Source of the DNA: Aquamicrobium sp. LC103
GTDB taxonomy: Bacteria > Pseudomonadota > Alphaproteobacteria > Rhizobiales > Rhizobiaceae
DNA length: 64,000 nucleotides
Direction: 5' to 3'
Assembly (NCBI RefSeq): GCF_001014615.2
Contig: NZ_LBCQ02000009.1
Span: 62,001 to 126,000 of the forward strand
Positions 43,872 to 52,932 of the stretch are shown in pieces. The translations under genes and the position numbers were made by a program. The notes beneath the pieces were generated by a model, which searched no databases, was not told where the DNA came from, and saw nothing but the letters and a program-made list of their open reading frames with translations. How positions within the stretch are numbered: the stretch's first letter is position 1; each line of letters begins with the position of its first letter.

Positions 43872-44330
43872 ATGACATCGCGGGAACATCTTCTGGACGC
43901 CTTCGCGATGCGGCTGACGGCCGAGCGCTATGCCCAGGCGGTCGACGCGCATGATGCGAAGGCGTTTGCCGCGCAGTTCACTCGGGACGGAGTGCTCGAA
44001 GCACCGCGCGGCCGCTTCGAAGGGCGCGAGCAGCTGGCCGGCGTGCCTCCCATGATGAAGAAGCTCTACCTGCGGACCCATCACAGCGTGGTCGCCCTGG
44101 TGCCAATCATCGACGGCGATCGGGCCAGCGCCCGGACCTACACGCTTGCGCGCCACTACTACCGCGACGCCGAAGACGTCGAGCAATGCTACGAAATGAC
44201 GGTGCGCTACGAGGACGAATTCGCCCGGATTTCCGGCGAATGGCTCATCGCAAGCCGCCGGCTGATCCTCGTCGGCGATGCCACCTACCCCACAGGCCGC
44301 CGTCACCAGGTGAGAAAGGACGCGTCATGA
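43872..44330 (+). CDS. SnoaL/NTF2-like protein with Tyr-Asp-His set (putative dehydratase)
   Basis: 152 residues of the NTF2/SnoaL cone-shaped fold. Tyr20 and Asp25 (Y-x4-D) and His70/His71 are placed like the catalytic Tyr-Asp-His of the bile-acid dehydratase BaiE and the Asp-His pair of LinA. This supports, but does not prove, a dehydratase or isomerase function. It overlaps the SDR at 44327 by 4 bp. One of five such proteins in this region. Confidence 0.8.
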   Translation: MTSREHLLDAFAMRLTAERYAQAVDAHDAKAFAAQFTRDGVLEAPRGRFEGREQLAGVPPMMKKLYLRTHHSVVALVPIIDGDRASARTYTLARHYYRDAEDVEQCYEMTVRYEDEFARISGEWLIASRRLILVGDATYPTGRRHQVRKDAS

Positions 44331-45205
44331 GCATTGAAACCGAACGATCCATCCTCGGGCTTGCCGGCAAGCTCGCCCTTGTCACCGGCGGCGGCGCAGG
44401 CATCGGGCGGGCAAGCGCCGAGCTTCTCGCCCAGGCCGGCATGAAGGTCGCTGTTGCCGAGATAGATCCAGCGCGCGCCGCCGAAGCGCGTGCCGCACTC
44501 GACGCGGCCGGTTGCGACAGCCTTGTCGTGGAGGCAGACGTACGCGAGGCAGACGACGTCGCGCGCTTGCTCGATGCCGTGTCCGTCCGTTTCGGCCGGC
44601 TCGACGTGCTCGTCAACAATGTCGGCGACTATCTCGGCTTCAAGGGCGGGTTCGTCGATTCGACCGAGGAGGAGTGGCAGGCGCTCTATGCGGTCAACCT
44701 CCTGCACATTTTTCGCGTCACCCGCGCGGCAATTCCCCTGATACGCAGCAGCGGCGACGGCGGCAGCATCATCAATCTCTCCACCATAGAGGCCTTCCGC
44801 GGCATCCCGCTGACCGTCGTCTACGCGGCGTTCAAGGCGGCAATCACCGGCTTCACCCAGAGCCTCGCGGTCGAGCTCGGCCAGTATGGTATCCGCGTCA
44901 ACGCGGTCGCACCGGAGACCACCAACACGGCACAGATCGTGGCAACGTCCCGCGTGCCTGCCGAAAACCGCGAGAACCTGAAGCGCTGGTTCCCCATCGG
45001 CCGCTTCGGCGAGAGTTCGGATTCCGCCGGCGCAGTCCTGTACCTGGCGTCGGATCGGCTTTCCGGCTGGGTCAGCGGCTCCACAATCGTCGTGGATGGC
45101 GGTGCGCTGGCAGCCGGCGCATGGATGCGCATGCCCAACGACAACTGGACGCATCTGCCGATCATCGAAGCCGACGGCTACACGCCGCGGCCCCACGCCC
45201 GATAG
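44327..45205 (+). CDS. Short-chain dehydrogenase/reductase (SDR)
   Basis: 292 residues from ATG 44327, ATGA overlap with the SnoaL-like gene. TGGGAGIG, NNVGDYLGF, Ser in NLSTI and an active-site YAAFKAAI. The C-terminus is extended past VDGGALAAG by about 25 residues (AWMRMPNDNWTHLPIIEADG). Coupled translation with a SnoaL-like protein suggests successive steps, for example oxidation and dehydration of a ring hydroxyl. Confidence 0.88.
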   Translation: MSIETERSILGLAGKLALVTGGGAGIGRASAELLAQAGMKVAVAEIDPARAAEARAALDAAGCDSLVVEADVREADDVARLLDAVSVRFGRLDVLVNNVGDYLGFKGGFVDSTEEEWQALYAVNLLHIFRVTRAAIPLIRSSGDGGSIINLSTIEAFRGIPLTVVYAAFKAAITGFTQSLAVELGQYGIRVNAVAPETTNTAQIVATSRVPAENRENLKRWFPIGRFGESSDSAGAVLYLASDRLSGWVSGSTIVVDGGALAAGAWMRMPNDNWTHLPIIEADGYTPRPHAR

Positions 45206-45250
45206 GCGTCGCCTGTCCACAACGCGGGTTCCAGCCCAGCTGGAGTTCGG

Positions 45251-45268
45251 TAGTCTTTTCAGACGATG
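45251..45268 (+). promoter_or_regulatory. Repeated catabolic promoter element, copy G
   Basis: TAGTC-TTTTCA-GACGATG, exact in both arms, 73 bp upstream of the thiolase TTG start. Confidence 0.65.
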
Positions 45269-45341
45269 CCGGAGCACCGCCTCCGGCCCTACAGGCTGAA
45301 GTTCACGCGCTCTCCGCGCCGAGACAGAACTGGAGTAGCCC

Positions 45342-46544
45342 TTGCGCGAAGCCGTCATCGTTTCCGTCGCCCGCACCCCCATCGGAAAAGCCTTCCGGGG
45401 CGCTTTCAACGACACCGAAGCCCCATCAATGTCGGGCCACGTAGCGGCCGAGGCCGTTCGTCGTGCCGGCATCGACCCCGCATCCGTCGAAGACGTTGTC
45501 ATGGGCTGCTCTGCTCAGCAGGGCACGCAGGGCTACAATATCGGCAGGCTCACCGCGGCTGCGGCAGGGTTACCGTCGTCGGTTGCCGGCATGTCGGTCG
45601 ACCGCATGTGCTCGTCAGGCCTGATGGCGATTGCCATTGGTGCCCGCCAGATCGTGCTCGACGGCATGGAGACGGTGATTGCCGGCGGCGTGGAGTCGAT
45701 CAGCCTCACCCAGAATAAGCACAAGAACACCTATCGCAACCGCTCGCCGGCGGTGCTCGACTCGTCGCCTCACATGTACATGACCATGATCGAGACGGCC
45801 GAAATCGTGGCGCGCAAATACGGCGTGACCCGCGAGGCGCAGGACGAGTTCTCGCTCACCAGCCAGCTGCGCACCGCAGCCGCGCAGGAAGCGGGCCGCT
45901 TCGCCGCCGAGCTCGCGCCAATGGCGACCCGCAAGGTCGTCGTCAACAAGGAGACGAACGAGACCAGCTACCAGGACGTGACGCTGACGCAGGATGAAGG
46001 CTTCCGCGCCGACACGACCTTGGAAGGTCTCGCCAAGCTCAAACCGGTCTTCGCGGATGGCGAAGTCATCAAGGTTGGCGAGCATGTCACCGCCGGCAAC
46101 GCATCTCAGCTCTCCGATGGTGCGGCTGCATTGGTCCTCATGGAAGCGGCCGAGGCGAAGCGGCGCGGCCTCACCCCGCTCGGCGCCTTCCGGGGTATGG
46201 CGGTTGCCGGTTGCCCGCCGGAGGAAATGGGCATCGGCCCCGTTTTCGCGGTGCCGAAGCTGCTCGCCCAGCACGGCCTGAAGGTCGATGACATTGACCT
46301 TTGGGAACTGAACGAAGCCTTTGCCAGCCAGGCGCTCTACTGCCGCGACCTGCTCGGTATCGATCCCGACAAGATGAACGTCGACGGCGGGGCCATTGCG
46401 GTCGGCCATCCGTTCGGCATGACGGGTGCACGCACGGCTGCCCATATCCTGGCCGAAGGCAACCGCCGCAAGGCTCGCTACGGCGTCGTCACCATGTGCG
46501 TGGGCGGCGGCATGGGCGCTGCCGGCCTGTTCGAGATGTACTGA
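45342..46544 (+). CDS. Acetyl-CoA acyltransferase (thiolase)
   Basis: 400 residues. It starts at TTG 45342 with GGAG six bases upstream and the protein start [20 protein letters not shown]. Active-site residues: Cys in [12 protein letters not shown], His in [16 protein letters not shown] and Cys in [17 protein letters not shown] is also present. In the steroid pathway FadA6 does this step after ring opening; the sequence fits a general thiolase, so FadA6 equivalence is inferred from place alone. It overlaps the VOC gene by 1 bp. Confidence 0.92.
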   Translation: MREAVIVSVARTPIGKAFRGAFNDTEAPSMSGHVAAEAVRRAGIDPASVEDVVMGCSAQQGTQGYNIGRLTAAAAGLPSSVAGMSVDRMCSSGLMAIAIGARQIVLDGMETVIAGGVESISLTQNKHKNTYRNRSPAVLDSSPHMYMTMIETAEIVARKYGVTREAQDEFSLTSQLRTAAAQEAGRFAAELAPMATRKVVVNKETNETSYQDVTLTQDEGFRADTTLEGLAKLKPVFADGEVIKVGEHVTAGNASQLSDGAAALVLMEAAEAKRRGLTPLGAFRGMAVAGCPPEEMGIGPVFAVPKLLAQHGLKVDDIDLWELNEAFASQALYCRDLLGIDPDKMNVDGGAIAVGHPFGMTGARTAAHILAEGNRRKARYGVVTMCVGGGMGAAGLFEMY

Positions 46545-47149
46545 TGGCCGCGCCGGACCTGCCCCGCATTGAAGGGCTCCGGCAAGCGGTCGGCCCCTAC
46601 ACTCAGCTCGGCTTCGTGGTGCGCGATCTCGATGCGGCCGTGCGCCACTGGGTCGAGGTCATGGGCGTCGGCCCCTTCCTGTTCCTGAACAAGGGCACCG
46701 GCAGGCCGCCGGCGCCGTCGCTGTTTCGCGGCGAACGCGTCGTAGTCGAAAACCGCATCGCGTTCGGCTTCATCGGTGACGTCCAGCTCGAACTCATCGA
46801 GCAGGTCAACGACGCCCCGTCTCCCTATCTGGAATTTTTGGCCGAAGGTCGTGAGGGTCTCCAGCATCTCGGCTACTGGGTCGACGACCACGCCTACGCC
46901 TGCGCCCAGGTCGAGGCGGCAGGCTATGTCATGGAATTCGAGATCCCGATTGCCGGACAGCCGGAATCGATCCTCTACTATCGCTCGCCGAACCATGTTG
47001 GCCCGATGATCGAGATCATTCCGACGCGTTGGCGCAAATCGCGGGCAGCCGTTCTCGAGCACGTGCGTGCTTGGAAAGGCGGCGATCCGCTCCTGCGCTA
47101 CGAATCCTACGGAGACTTCCTGGCGGCGGCCAAGGTCGATTTCAGCTGA
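46544..47149 (+). CDS. VOC-superfamily (glyoxalase fold) protein
   Basis: 201 residues from ATG 46544 (TGATG junction with the thiolase). YTQLGFVVRDLDAAVRHWVE begins a first beta-alpha-beta module, and GLQHLGYWVDD with His and VGPMIEIIPT with Glu give potential metal ligands. Relatives include methylmalonyl-CoA epimerase-like and ring-cleavage enzymes. Its coupling to the thiolase suggests a CoA-linked isomerisation or epimerisation. It converges with the TetR gene over 3 bp. Confidence 0.8.
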   Translation: MAAPDLPRIEGLRQAVGPYTQLGFVVRDLDAAVRHWVEVMGVGPFLFLNKGTGRPPAPSLFRGERVVVENRIAFGFIGDVQLELIEQVNDAPSPYLEFLAEGREGLQHLGYWVDDHAYACAQVEAAGYVMEFEIPIAGQPESILYYRSPNHVGPMIEIIPTRWRKSRAAVLEHVRAWKGGDPLLRYESYGDFLAAAKVDFS

Positions 47150-47152
47150 TTT

Positions 47153-47914
47153 CTACTTGAGGGTACGTTCCAGGAGGTCGACCTTGTCGCGCAGGCCCTT
47201 CAGGGCGTCGCGCACTTCTGCATCCCGTGCGACCACGCCATCGCGCGCCGTCAGTCCGTGCAGCGCCATGTCGGCAATGATCTCGCCGATCTCAGCGGGG
47301 CTGCGCGGGCCGCTCGGCGAGTACCAGCGCGTCGTCCAGTTCGCCATGCCGATCACGGCGAACGCGGCCACTTTCGGGTCCACTTCCCGGAACTCGCCCG
47401 AAGCGATGCCGTCCGAAATGCAGCGGACATAGAAATCGTAGATGTCGCGACGACCCTGATTATAGAGCGGACCAAGCTCTTCGGGGATCTGTGCCTCCAG
47501 CCGCGCCAGCAGGATGAAGCGCGAGCCGGATGACAGGCGGCGCATGATCCCGTCCACCACGGCGCGGCGAAGGCGTTCGCCGGGCGTCAGCTCGGACTGC
47601 GTCATCAGGTCCTTGAGCTGGTGCGAGGGCGTTAGCGCCTCGGCTTCCACCAGCGCCGCAAGAATTTCTTCCTTGTTGCGGAAGTAATGGTAGACCGCCG
47701 AGCGCCCCAGCCCGATCGCGCGTGCAATGTCGTTGATGCTGGTCTGGGCATAGCCCTTGCTGTCGAAAAGCTGCGCCGCGATGTCGATGAGCTGCTCGCG
47801 CACCAGTTCCTTGCGCGGATTGGAGCCGCGCAGGTCCGTAACGTTCTGCATGCCAGCGCCCGCATCGTCCACCGAGGGCGTCGTTCCTTCTGCGGTTCGG
47901 GTCATTCGATTCAC
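47153..47914 (-). CDS. TetR-family transcriptional regulator
   Basis: 253 residues from GTG 47914, GGAAGG seven bases upstream. The helix-turn-helix reads TSINDIARAIGLGRSAVYHYFRNKEEIL (about 60-87) and the effector-binding domain follows. Its N-terminal arm of about 35 residues is longer than usual. The KstR2 repressor of the mycobacterial ring C/D regulon is also TetR-type, but no specific similarity can be claimed. It follows the SDR at 48017 in the same direction. Confidence 0.92.
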   Translation of the reverse strand: MNRMTRTAEGTTPSVDDAGAGMQNVTDLRGSNPRKELVREQLIDIAAQLFDSKGYAQTSINDIARAIGLGRSAVYHYFRNKEEILAALVEAEALTPSHQLKDLMTQSELTPGERLRRAVVDGIMRRLSSGSRFILLARLEAQIPEELGPLYNQGRRDIYDFYVRCISDGIASGEFREVDPKVAAFAVIGMANWTTRWYSPSGPRSPAEIGEIIADMALHGLTARDGVVARDAEVRDALKGLRDKVDLLERTLK

Positions 47915-48016
47915 AAGCTGCCCTTCCGAGGCTATTTCGCGTGCTGATGACTGTAATGGCGCTGGGCCCTACTACGAACTGCCACACTCTTCCAGCCTTC
48001 ACGCAACAAATTGACT

Positions 48017-48892
48017 CTATTGTTCAGAAGACATTGCGAGTCCCAACTTCTGCTGGGCTGTCTCCAGAGCATTCGCAAAGGCGTCTGCCACCTTTTCCAT
48101 TGTCCAGTCATCCTCGATAACTGGAAAGGCTATCAGAGGATGCGTAACATACGAGAGCTGCCGGCCCGCAATGCGGACAACTTGTCCATTGATTGCTGCC
48201 GCCGCATCCGAGAGCAGGTAGCTCACCACCGGCGCGTTCACGTCTGCCGGCGGCAGCGACGCATAATGCACTTCGCGTCCCGCTGCCTGAAGCGACATCA
48301 GGTGCGCGTTCTGCCCTGCCATTGCCGTCTCGGCAAGCGGCGACAGCGCATTCATGCGGATGCCACTGCCGCGCAGCTCCATGGCCCAGCTGTAGGTCAG
48401 CGACGCAACCCCGCCCTTGCTGGCCGCGTACCCGCCGAGCGCGATGTCGCCGGCCTGCGAGCCCGACGCCACGTTGATGACGGAGCCGCCCTTGCCGATT
48501 TCGCGCAACCGCCGCACGGCTGCCTGCGCGCATGCCGCGGTACCCATGACGTTGATCTCCAGCATGCGCCGCAGATCGCTTTCTGTCACCTGGGCGAGCA
48601 GCGCCGGTCGCAGGATGCCCGCATTGTTGACCAGCCCGGTGATCGTGCCGAAGGCGTCGATGCATGCATCCACCAGCGTCTGTGCGAAGGACCAGGTCGA
48701 AACGTCACCGGCCAGGTCCGCAGCCTTCCCGCCGGACGCCACGATCGCGTCCACCGTGCCTGCCGCCGCAGCCGGATCGACATCGTTGACGAGGACAGCC
48801 GCTCCACGTGATGCGGCGTGCCGCGCATAGGCGGCGCCCAGACCGCCGCCCGCGCCGGTGATGACCACGGCCTTGCCTGCCAGTTCGTTCAT
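48017..48892 (-). CDS. Short-chain dehydrogenase/reductase (SDR) with C-terminal extension
   Basis: 291 residues. TGAGGGLG, NDVD, NNAGI, Ser in NVASGS, active-site YAASKGG. About 45 residues follow the usual SDR end (QVVRIAGRQLSYVTHPL onward), similar to SDRs related to the multifunctional enzyme type 2 family. It overlaps the SnoaL-like gene at 48889 by 4 bp, the second SDR-SnoaL coupling in the window. Confidence 0.88.
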   Translation of the reverse strand: MNELAGKAVVITGAGGGLGAAYARHAASRGAAVLVNDVDPAAAAGTVDAIVASGGKAADLAGDVSTWSFAQTLVDACIDAFGTITGLVNNAGILRPALLAQVTESDLRRMLEINVMGTAACAQAAVRRLREIGKGGSVINVASGSQAGDIALGGYAASKGGVASLTYSWAMELRGSGIRMNALSPLAETAMAGQNAHLMSLQAAGREVHYASLPPADVNAPVVSYLLSDAAAAINGQVVRIAGRQLSYVTHPLIAFPVIEDDWTMEKVADAFANALETAQQKLGLAMSSEQ

Positions 48893-49398
48893 GCCGGTAT
48901 CTCCTGATCCGTGTGAAGCCCGCGCGCCAGAAGCTCCCGGCCGGCCGGCGAGCCATCCATCAGCCTGTTCGTGCGGGATGCGACCTTCCAGCCATCTCCT
49001 GCGCGTACCAGCTCCCAGCGATTGGCACTCACGCGTTCGACCTTCCAGCCATCGTCCGCATACAGGTAGACGCGCGAGTAGCCAGTGGCGACGGCGCGAT
49101 CACCGTCGACCGACACCAGCGGCAGGCTCATCACGTGCGCACAGCCCTTGCGGACGTATTCCTGGTGGGAATCGAGATGGACGAGGCTGCCGACATTGCG
49201 CGCGCCTTCGAGCGGCGTGCCGCCAAAGTCATAGCCGCCGTCTGGCGCCCACAGGTCGGTCGTCGCATCCTCGTCGCAACTGTCGACCGCCGGCGAATAG
49301 CTGGCGAGCAGGCGATAGATCGCCACCTCGTCCTCCAGCCTGCACATCCGCGCTTCCAGCGCTGCCAGCCGATCTCCCGCTTGCTCTGTCTCTGCCAT
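48889..49398 (-). CDS. SnoaL/NTF2-like protein with Tyr-Asp-His set (putative dehydratase)
   Basis: 169 residues with a strong ribosome site (GGAGGAGGGGCGAA) before ATG 49398. A coiled N-terminal helix (RLAALEARMCRLEDEVAIYRL, one residue more than shown elsewhere) precedes the NTF2 fold. Tyr34, Asp39 (Y-x4-D) and His88 are placed as in BaiE-like dehydratases. Overlaps an SDR gene and is divergent from another SnoaL-like gene at 49515. Confidence 0.8.
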   Translation of the reverse strand: MAETEQAGDRLAALEARMCRLEDEVAIYRLLASYSPAVDSCDEDATTDLWAPDGGYDFGGTPLEGARNVGSLVHLDSHQEYVRKGCAHVMSLPLVSVDGDRAVATGYSRVYLYADDGWKVERVSANRWELVRAGDGWKVASRTNRLMDGSPAGRELLARGLHTDQEIPA

Positions 49399-49447
49399 TT
49401 CGCCCCTCCTCCAGAAGGGCGATTATCGGGCCGGTGACAGATTCGCT

Positions 49448-49467
49448 CATCGTTCATTTGCAGGATG
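49448..49467. promoter_or_regulatory. Weaker copy of the catabolic promoter element (L)
   Basis: On the minus strand CATCCTG-CAAATG-AACGATG. It lies midway in a divergent region, 49 bp from the SnoaL-like start at 49398 and 47 bp from that at 49515. The right half resembles copy J; the left half is poor. Confidence 0.35.
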
Positions 49468-49514
49468 CCGCCCGGCAGAACGCCACTTTAGCTGGCCTTT
49501 CAACGGAGGTTCTC

Positions 49515-49928
49515 ATGGACAAGGCAGTATCCCTGCGCATCGAGCATGAATGCGCGAAGCTGGTTCACCGGTTCTGCGTGCTGGTCGATGCCTATCGCCA
49601 CGAGGAACTGGCCGCGCTTTGGGCGCACGATGCCGTGTGGGAAACATGGCGTGGACCTGTTCGCGGCCGCGACGAGATCCGCGTCTATCTGGAAGCCAAG
49701 GCGCGGACGGACGTCACCATCCACATCGCGCATAACGTCATCATCGACGTCGAGGACGAGCGCAACGCCAGCGGCACGGCCGTTTTCACCTATCACGGCA
49801 CGAAGCGCGGCGATCCCGCATCGCTGACGCCGCGCGTCGTCGGACGCTATTTCGATCGTTTCGTGCTCACCGACGAAGGCTGGCGTTTTGCGCATCGCCG
49901 CACAGAGATGACCTTCACCGCATCCTGA
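49515..49928 (+). CDS. SnoaL/NTF2-like protein with Asp-His pair (putative dehydratase)
   Basis: 137 residues from ATG 49515; GGAGG five bases upstream. Compact NTF2 fold with Asp25 and His70/His73; the family Tyr is replaced by Phe20. The Asp-His pair is the minimal LinA-like dyad. It is alone in its unit, followed at 113 bp by the acyl-CoA dehydrogenase operon. One of five related proteins here, and the smallest. Confidence 0.78.
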   Translation: MDKAVSLRIEHECAKLVHRFCVLVDAYRHEELAALWAHDAVWETWRGPVRGRDEIRVYLEAKARTDVTIHIAHNVIIDVEDERNASGTAVFTYHGTKRGDPASLTPRVVGRYFDRFVLTDEGWRFAHRRTEMTFTAS

Positions 49929-49942
49929 ATTGCTGGCATCTA

Positions 49943-49960
49943 TCCCCCGTTCGGACGATG
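49943..49960 (+). promoter_or_regulatory. Repeated catabolic promoter element, copy H
   Basis: TCCCC-CGTTCG-GACGATG, 81 bp upstream of the acyl-CoA dehydrogenase at 50042. The right arm is exact and the left is poor. The 16 bases from 49948 are identical to 22930-22945. Confidence 0.55.
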
Positions 49961-50041
49961 CTGGTCGCTGGCGGGGATGGCATCGCCGTCAGGGTGGCGA
50001 CCGAACCGGCTGACCGATCAACGAACAGAATACCGGCAAGC

Positions 50042-51172
50042 ATGGACCTTGTTCTCAGCGACGACCAGAAGATGATTCGCGAAGAGGCGACGCGCCTCCT
50101 GGCGGAACGAAGCACGTCGGAGCGGGTGCGGGAGGTCGTCGAAGCAGCGCAGGGCGTCGATGCCGAGCTGTGGGCAACCATCGCCGGCGAACTCGGCTGG
50201 TGCGCCATGGCGATTCCGGAAGCGTTTGGCGGCCTCGGCCTCGGCATGACGGAGCAGGTGCTGCTGATGGAGGCCGTGGGCCGGCGTCTCGCCGCCCTGC
50301 CGCTCTGGTCCACTTCCTGCATGGCTGCGCCCCTCATAGCCGCCGTCGGCGGCGACACCGCAAAGGCGGAGCTTCTGGGACGCATTGCCGGCGGGGAAGC
50401 CGCGACCGTGGCGTGGGACATCTTCGCCGTCGATCCTCTTGCGCACATCGGCTTCGACGCACGCGCCAGCGGCGACGGCTACGTAATCGAGGGCCGCGCG
50501 GCGCAGGTCTCCGACCTTCTTGCCGCCGCGATCGTTCTGGTGCCGGCGCAGCTGGATGGAGGGCTCGCCCTCTTCGCGCTGCCGGCTGGAACCGGAAACT
50601 CCGCCCTCCTGCCTACGCTCGATGGCACGCGTCAGATCGGAGAACTCACCCTCGATCCCGTCGCCCTCCCGGCCTCTGCCCGTGTTGACGCTGCCGGCTT
50701 CGACGCAGCCGATGCAGACGCGGCGATCGCGTCGGCCATGCTCGGCCTTGCCGCAGAACAGATCGGTGCGGCCTGCGGCGTCATGGACGTGACGCTCGAC
50801 TACATCGCCTCGCGCGTGCAATTCGGCCGCACCATCGCATCCTTCCAGGCAATCAAGCACCGCTGCGCGCGGCTTGAGGTCGACTTCTCCGAAGCCCGCT
50901 CGCTCGTCTACGGAGCCGCCGCAGGTTTCGATGCGACATCGCCTGCAGAGCGCGGCATGGAGATTGCCGCCGCCCGCGCCCTTGCCGGCGACTTGCTCTA
51001 TCGGGCGTCGGAAGAAGCGATCCAGCTTCACGGCGGCGTCGGCTTCACCTGGGAATACGACCCCCACCTCTATTTCAAACGCGCGCAGGCCGCGTCCTGC
51101 TTGCTGGGCGCTACACACGCCCATCTCGGGCTGATCGCCGATGCCCTGCTGGGTGCGGAGGAGGCCCGATGA
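50042..51172 (+). CDS. Acyl-CoA dehydrogenase, short steroid-type (FadE) subunit
   Basis: 376 residues from ATG 50042. The C-terminal block LDYIASRVQFGRTIASFQAIKH and HGGVGFTWEYDPHLYFKRA resembles actinobacterial FadE subunits that pair as alpha2-beta2 heterotetramers on steroid CoA thioesters. It overlaps a second acyl-CoA dehydrogenase gene by 4 bp, which fits a partner arrangement. The exact equivalent (FadE28/31/32 type) cannot be decided by eye. Confidence 0.9.
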   Translation: MDLVLSDDQKMIREEATRLLAERSTSERVREVVEAAQGVDAELWATIAGELGWCAMAIPEAFGGLGLGMTEQVLLMEAVGRRLAALPLWSTSCMAAPLIAAVGGDTAKAELLGRIAGGEAATVAWDIFAVDPLAHIGFDARASGDGYVIEGRAAQVSDLLAAAIVLVPAQLDGGLALFALPAGTGNSALLPTLDGTRQIGELTLDPVALPASARVDAAGFDAADADAAIASAMLGLAAEQIGAACGVMDVTLDYIASRVQFGRTIASFQAIKHRCARLEVDFSEARSLVYGAAAGFDATSPAERGMEIAAARALAGDLLYRASEEAIQLHGGVGFTWEYDPHLYFKRAQAASCLLGATHAHLGLIADALLGAEEAR

Positions 51173-52353
51173 GCGACCAAACCACCGACGAACTGCGCGC
51201 CGAAATCCGCGATTGGATGGCCTCCAACCTCACCGGGCGCTTCGAGGTGCTGCGGCATCGCGGCAACGCTGGCGATGGCGACGCCCTGCCCGACCTGCGC
51301 AAGGAGTGGGAGCGCGTCCTGGCCGGCAGCCGCTGGACCTGCCCCGGCTGGCCCCACGAATGGGGCGGTCGCGGGCTCTCCGTGGCCGAGCAGATCGTGT
51401 TTCAGGAAGAGTACAGCCGTGCCGGCGGGCCGGGCCGCATGGGCCATATCGGCGAGGGCCTGGTTGGCCCGACCCTCATCGCCTTCGGCACGCAGGAGCA
51501 GAAAGAGCGCTTCCTGCCGGGCATATGCTCCGGCACCGAATTCTGGTGCCAAGGCTATTCCGAACCCAGCGCCGGCTCCGACCTCGGCAACATCCGCACC
51601 CGCGCCCGGCAGGACCCTGCCACCGGCGACTGGCTGGTCAGTGGCCAGAAGGTATGGACCTCGCTCGCTCATTTGTCCGACTGGATTTTCGTGCTGGCCC
51701 GCTGCGAGGAAGGCTCGGTCGGCCGCAACGGCCTCATCTTCCTGCTGATGCAGCTCGACCAGCCCGGCATCGAGGTCCAGCCGATCCGCCAGATCGGTGG
51801 CGGAGCCGAATTCAATTCAGTTTTCTTCGATGGCGCGCGAGCCAGCGCCGCCAATGTCGTCGGCAAGCCGGGCGAAGGCTGGAAGGTCGCCATGGCGCTG
51901 CTCAGCTTCGAGCGCGGCATCTCCACGCTCGGGCAGCAGATGGGTTTCGCGCAGGAACTGGAACTGGTCTGCGAGATTGCGCGCGAGAACGGCGCGGCAA
52001 AGAGACCGGACCTACGTCAGCGGATTGCGCGCGCATGGACCGGGCTGCGCGCCATGCGGTATCTCGCCATGCGGGTTCTTTCCGACGATCCTTCCGGCGA
52101 AACGATGCGCGAAACGCTCGGCTACAAATACCATTGGTCGAACTGGCATCGCGACCTCGGCAAGCTCGCCATGGACGTGCTGGGCCGCGACGCGAACGTC
52201 ATCTCCGACGACCCGCGCCACGAGCGGCTGCGGCAGCTCTTCCTGTTCAGCCGCTCTGACACGATTTACGGCGGCAGCAACGAGATCCAGCTCAACATTA
52301 TCGCCGAACAGGGGCTCGGCATGCCGCGCGAGCCGCGCGGAAGCCTTTTCTGA
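51169..52353 (+). CDS. fadE30: FadE30-like acyl-CoA dehydrogenase
   Basis: 394 residues. Distinct blocks such as CQGYSEPSAGSDLGNI, GQKVWTSLAHLSDWIFVLARCE, FERGISTLGQQ, RIARAWTGLRAMR and DTIYGGSNEIQLNIIAE match my memory of Mycobacterium FadE30, which desaturates a ring C/D CoA thioester after the HIP side chain is shortened. The symbol is by similarity and should be checked by alignment to Rv3560c. Overlaps the preceding FadE gene by 4 bp. Confidence 0.85.
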   Translation: MSDQTTDELRAEIRDWMASNLTGRFEVLRHRGNAGDGDALPDLRKEWERVLAGSRWTCPGWPHEWGGRGLSVAEQIVFQEEYSRAGGPGRMGHIGEGLVGPTLIAFGTQEQKERFLPGICSGTEFWCQGYSEPSAGSDLGNIRTRARQDPATGDWLVSGQKVWTSLAHLSDWIFVLARCEEGSVGRNGLIFLLMQLDQPGIEVQPIRQIGGGAEFNSVFFDGARASAANVVGKPGEGWKVAMALLSFERGISTLGQQMGFAQELELVCEIARENGAAKRPDLRQRIARAWTGLRAMRYLAMRVLSDDPSGETMRETLGYKYHWSNWHRDLGKLAMDVLGRDANVISDDPRHERLRQLFLFSRSDTIYGGSNEIQLNIIAEQGLGMPREPRGSLF

Positions 52354-52363
52354 AAGGACGCAG

Positions 52364-52900
52364 ATGGGCATCCATGACGCAAGCATCGAAGACGTGATCG
52401 CCCGCGACAGTCTTCGCAGGCTTGTGACCGCCTATTCGCGCGCCGCCGACCGGCGCGACCTCGCGCTGCTGCGCAGCCTTTACCACGACGACGCCTTCGA
52501 CCAGCACGGCTCGATGTTCGAGGGCGGAGCCGACGCCTATGTCGCCTTCGTCGAAAAGGCCATCGCGGCCTACGAAACGACCGTGCACTACGTCGTCAAC
52601 ATGAGCTTCGAGATCGACGGCGACGAGGCCGAAGGCGAGGTTCACAAGATCAACTATCACCGCACGCACGGGCCGGACGCCTACGAGATCATCACCGGCA
52701 GCCGTAGCCTGGACCGCTACGCGCGCCGCAACGGCGAGTGGCGTTTCCTGTCGCGCTCCATCACGCTCGACTGGGCGCGCCGGCAACCGGTCGATCCGTC
52801 GGCCTATGAAGACTTCGCTGCCGGCAGCCCGCACGGTAAGGCCGGGCCGGAGGACCTTTCCTATTCGCTGCTGACAAGATTTGTGCGCCATCCGGGTTGA
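52364..52900 (+). CDS. SnoaL/NTF2-like protein with Tyr-Asp-His set (putative dehydratase)
   Basis: 178 residues from ATG 52364 with AAAGGA upstream. Tyr24, Asp29 and His75 match BaiE's Tyr30-Asp35-His83 in order and spacing, followed by YHDDAFDQHG, common in LinA-like and hydroxysteroid dehydratase relatives. It has a C-terminal tail of about 40 residues. In the operon of FadE30-like and an SDR; best dehydratase candidate of the five. Confidence 0.82.
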   Translation: MGIHDASIEDVIARDSLRRLVTAYSRAADRRDLALLRSLYHDDAFDQHGSMFEGGADAYVAFVEKAIAAYETTVHYVVNMSFEIDGDEAEGEVHKINYHRTHGPDAYEIITGSRSLDRYARRNGEWRFLSRSITLDWARRQPVDPSAYEDFAAGSPHGKAGPEDLSYSLLTRFVRHPG

Positions 52901-52932
52901 ACGGCATGGCGCATCAAGGGAGGAATGAGACA

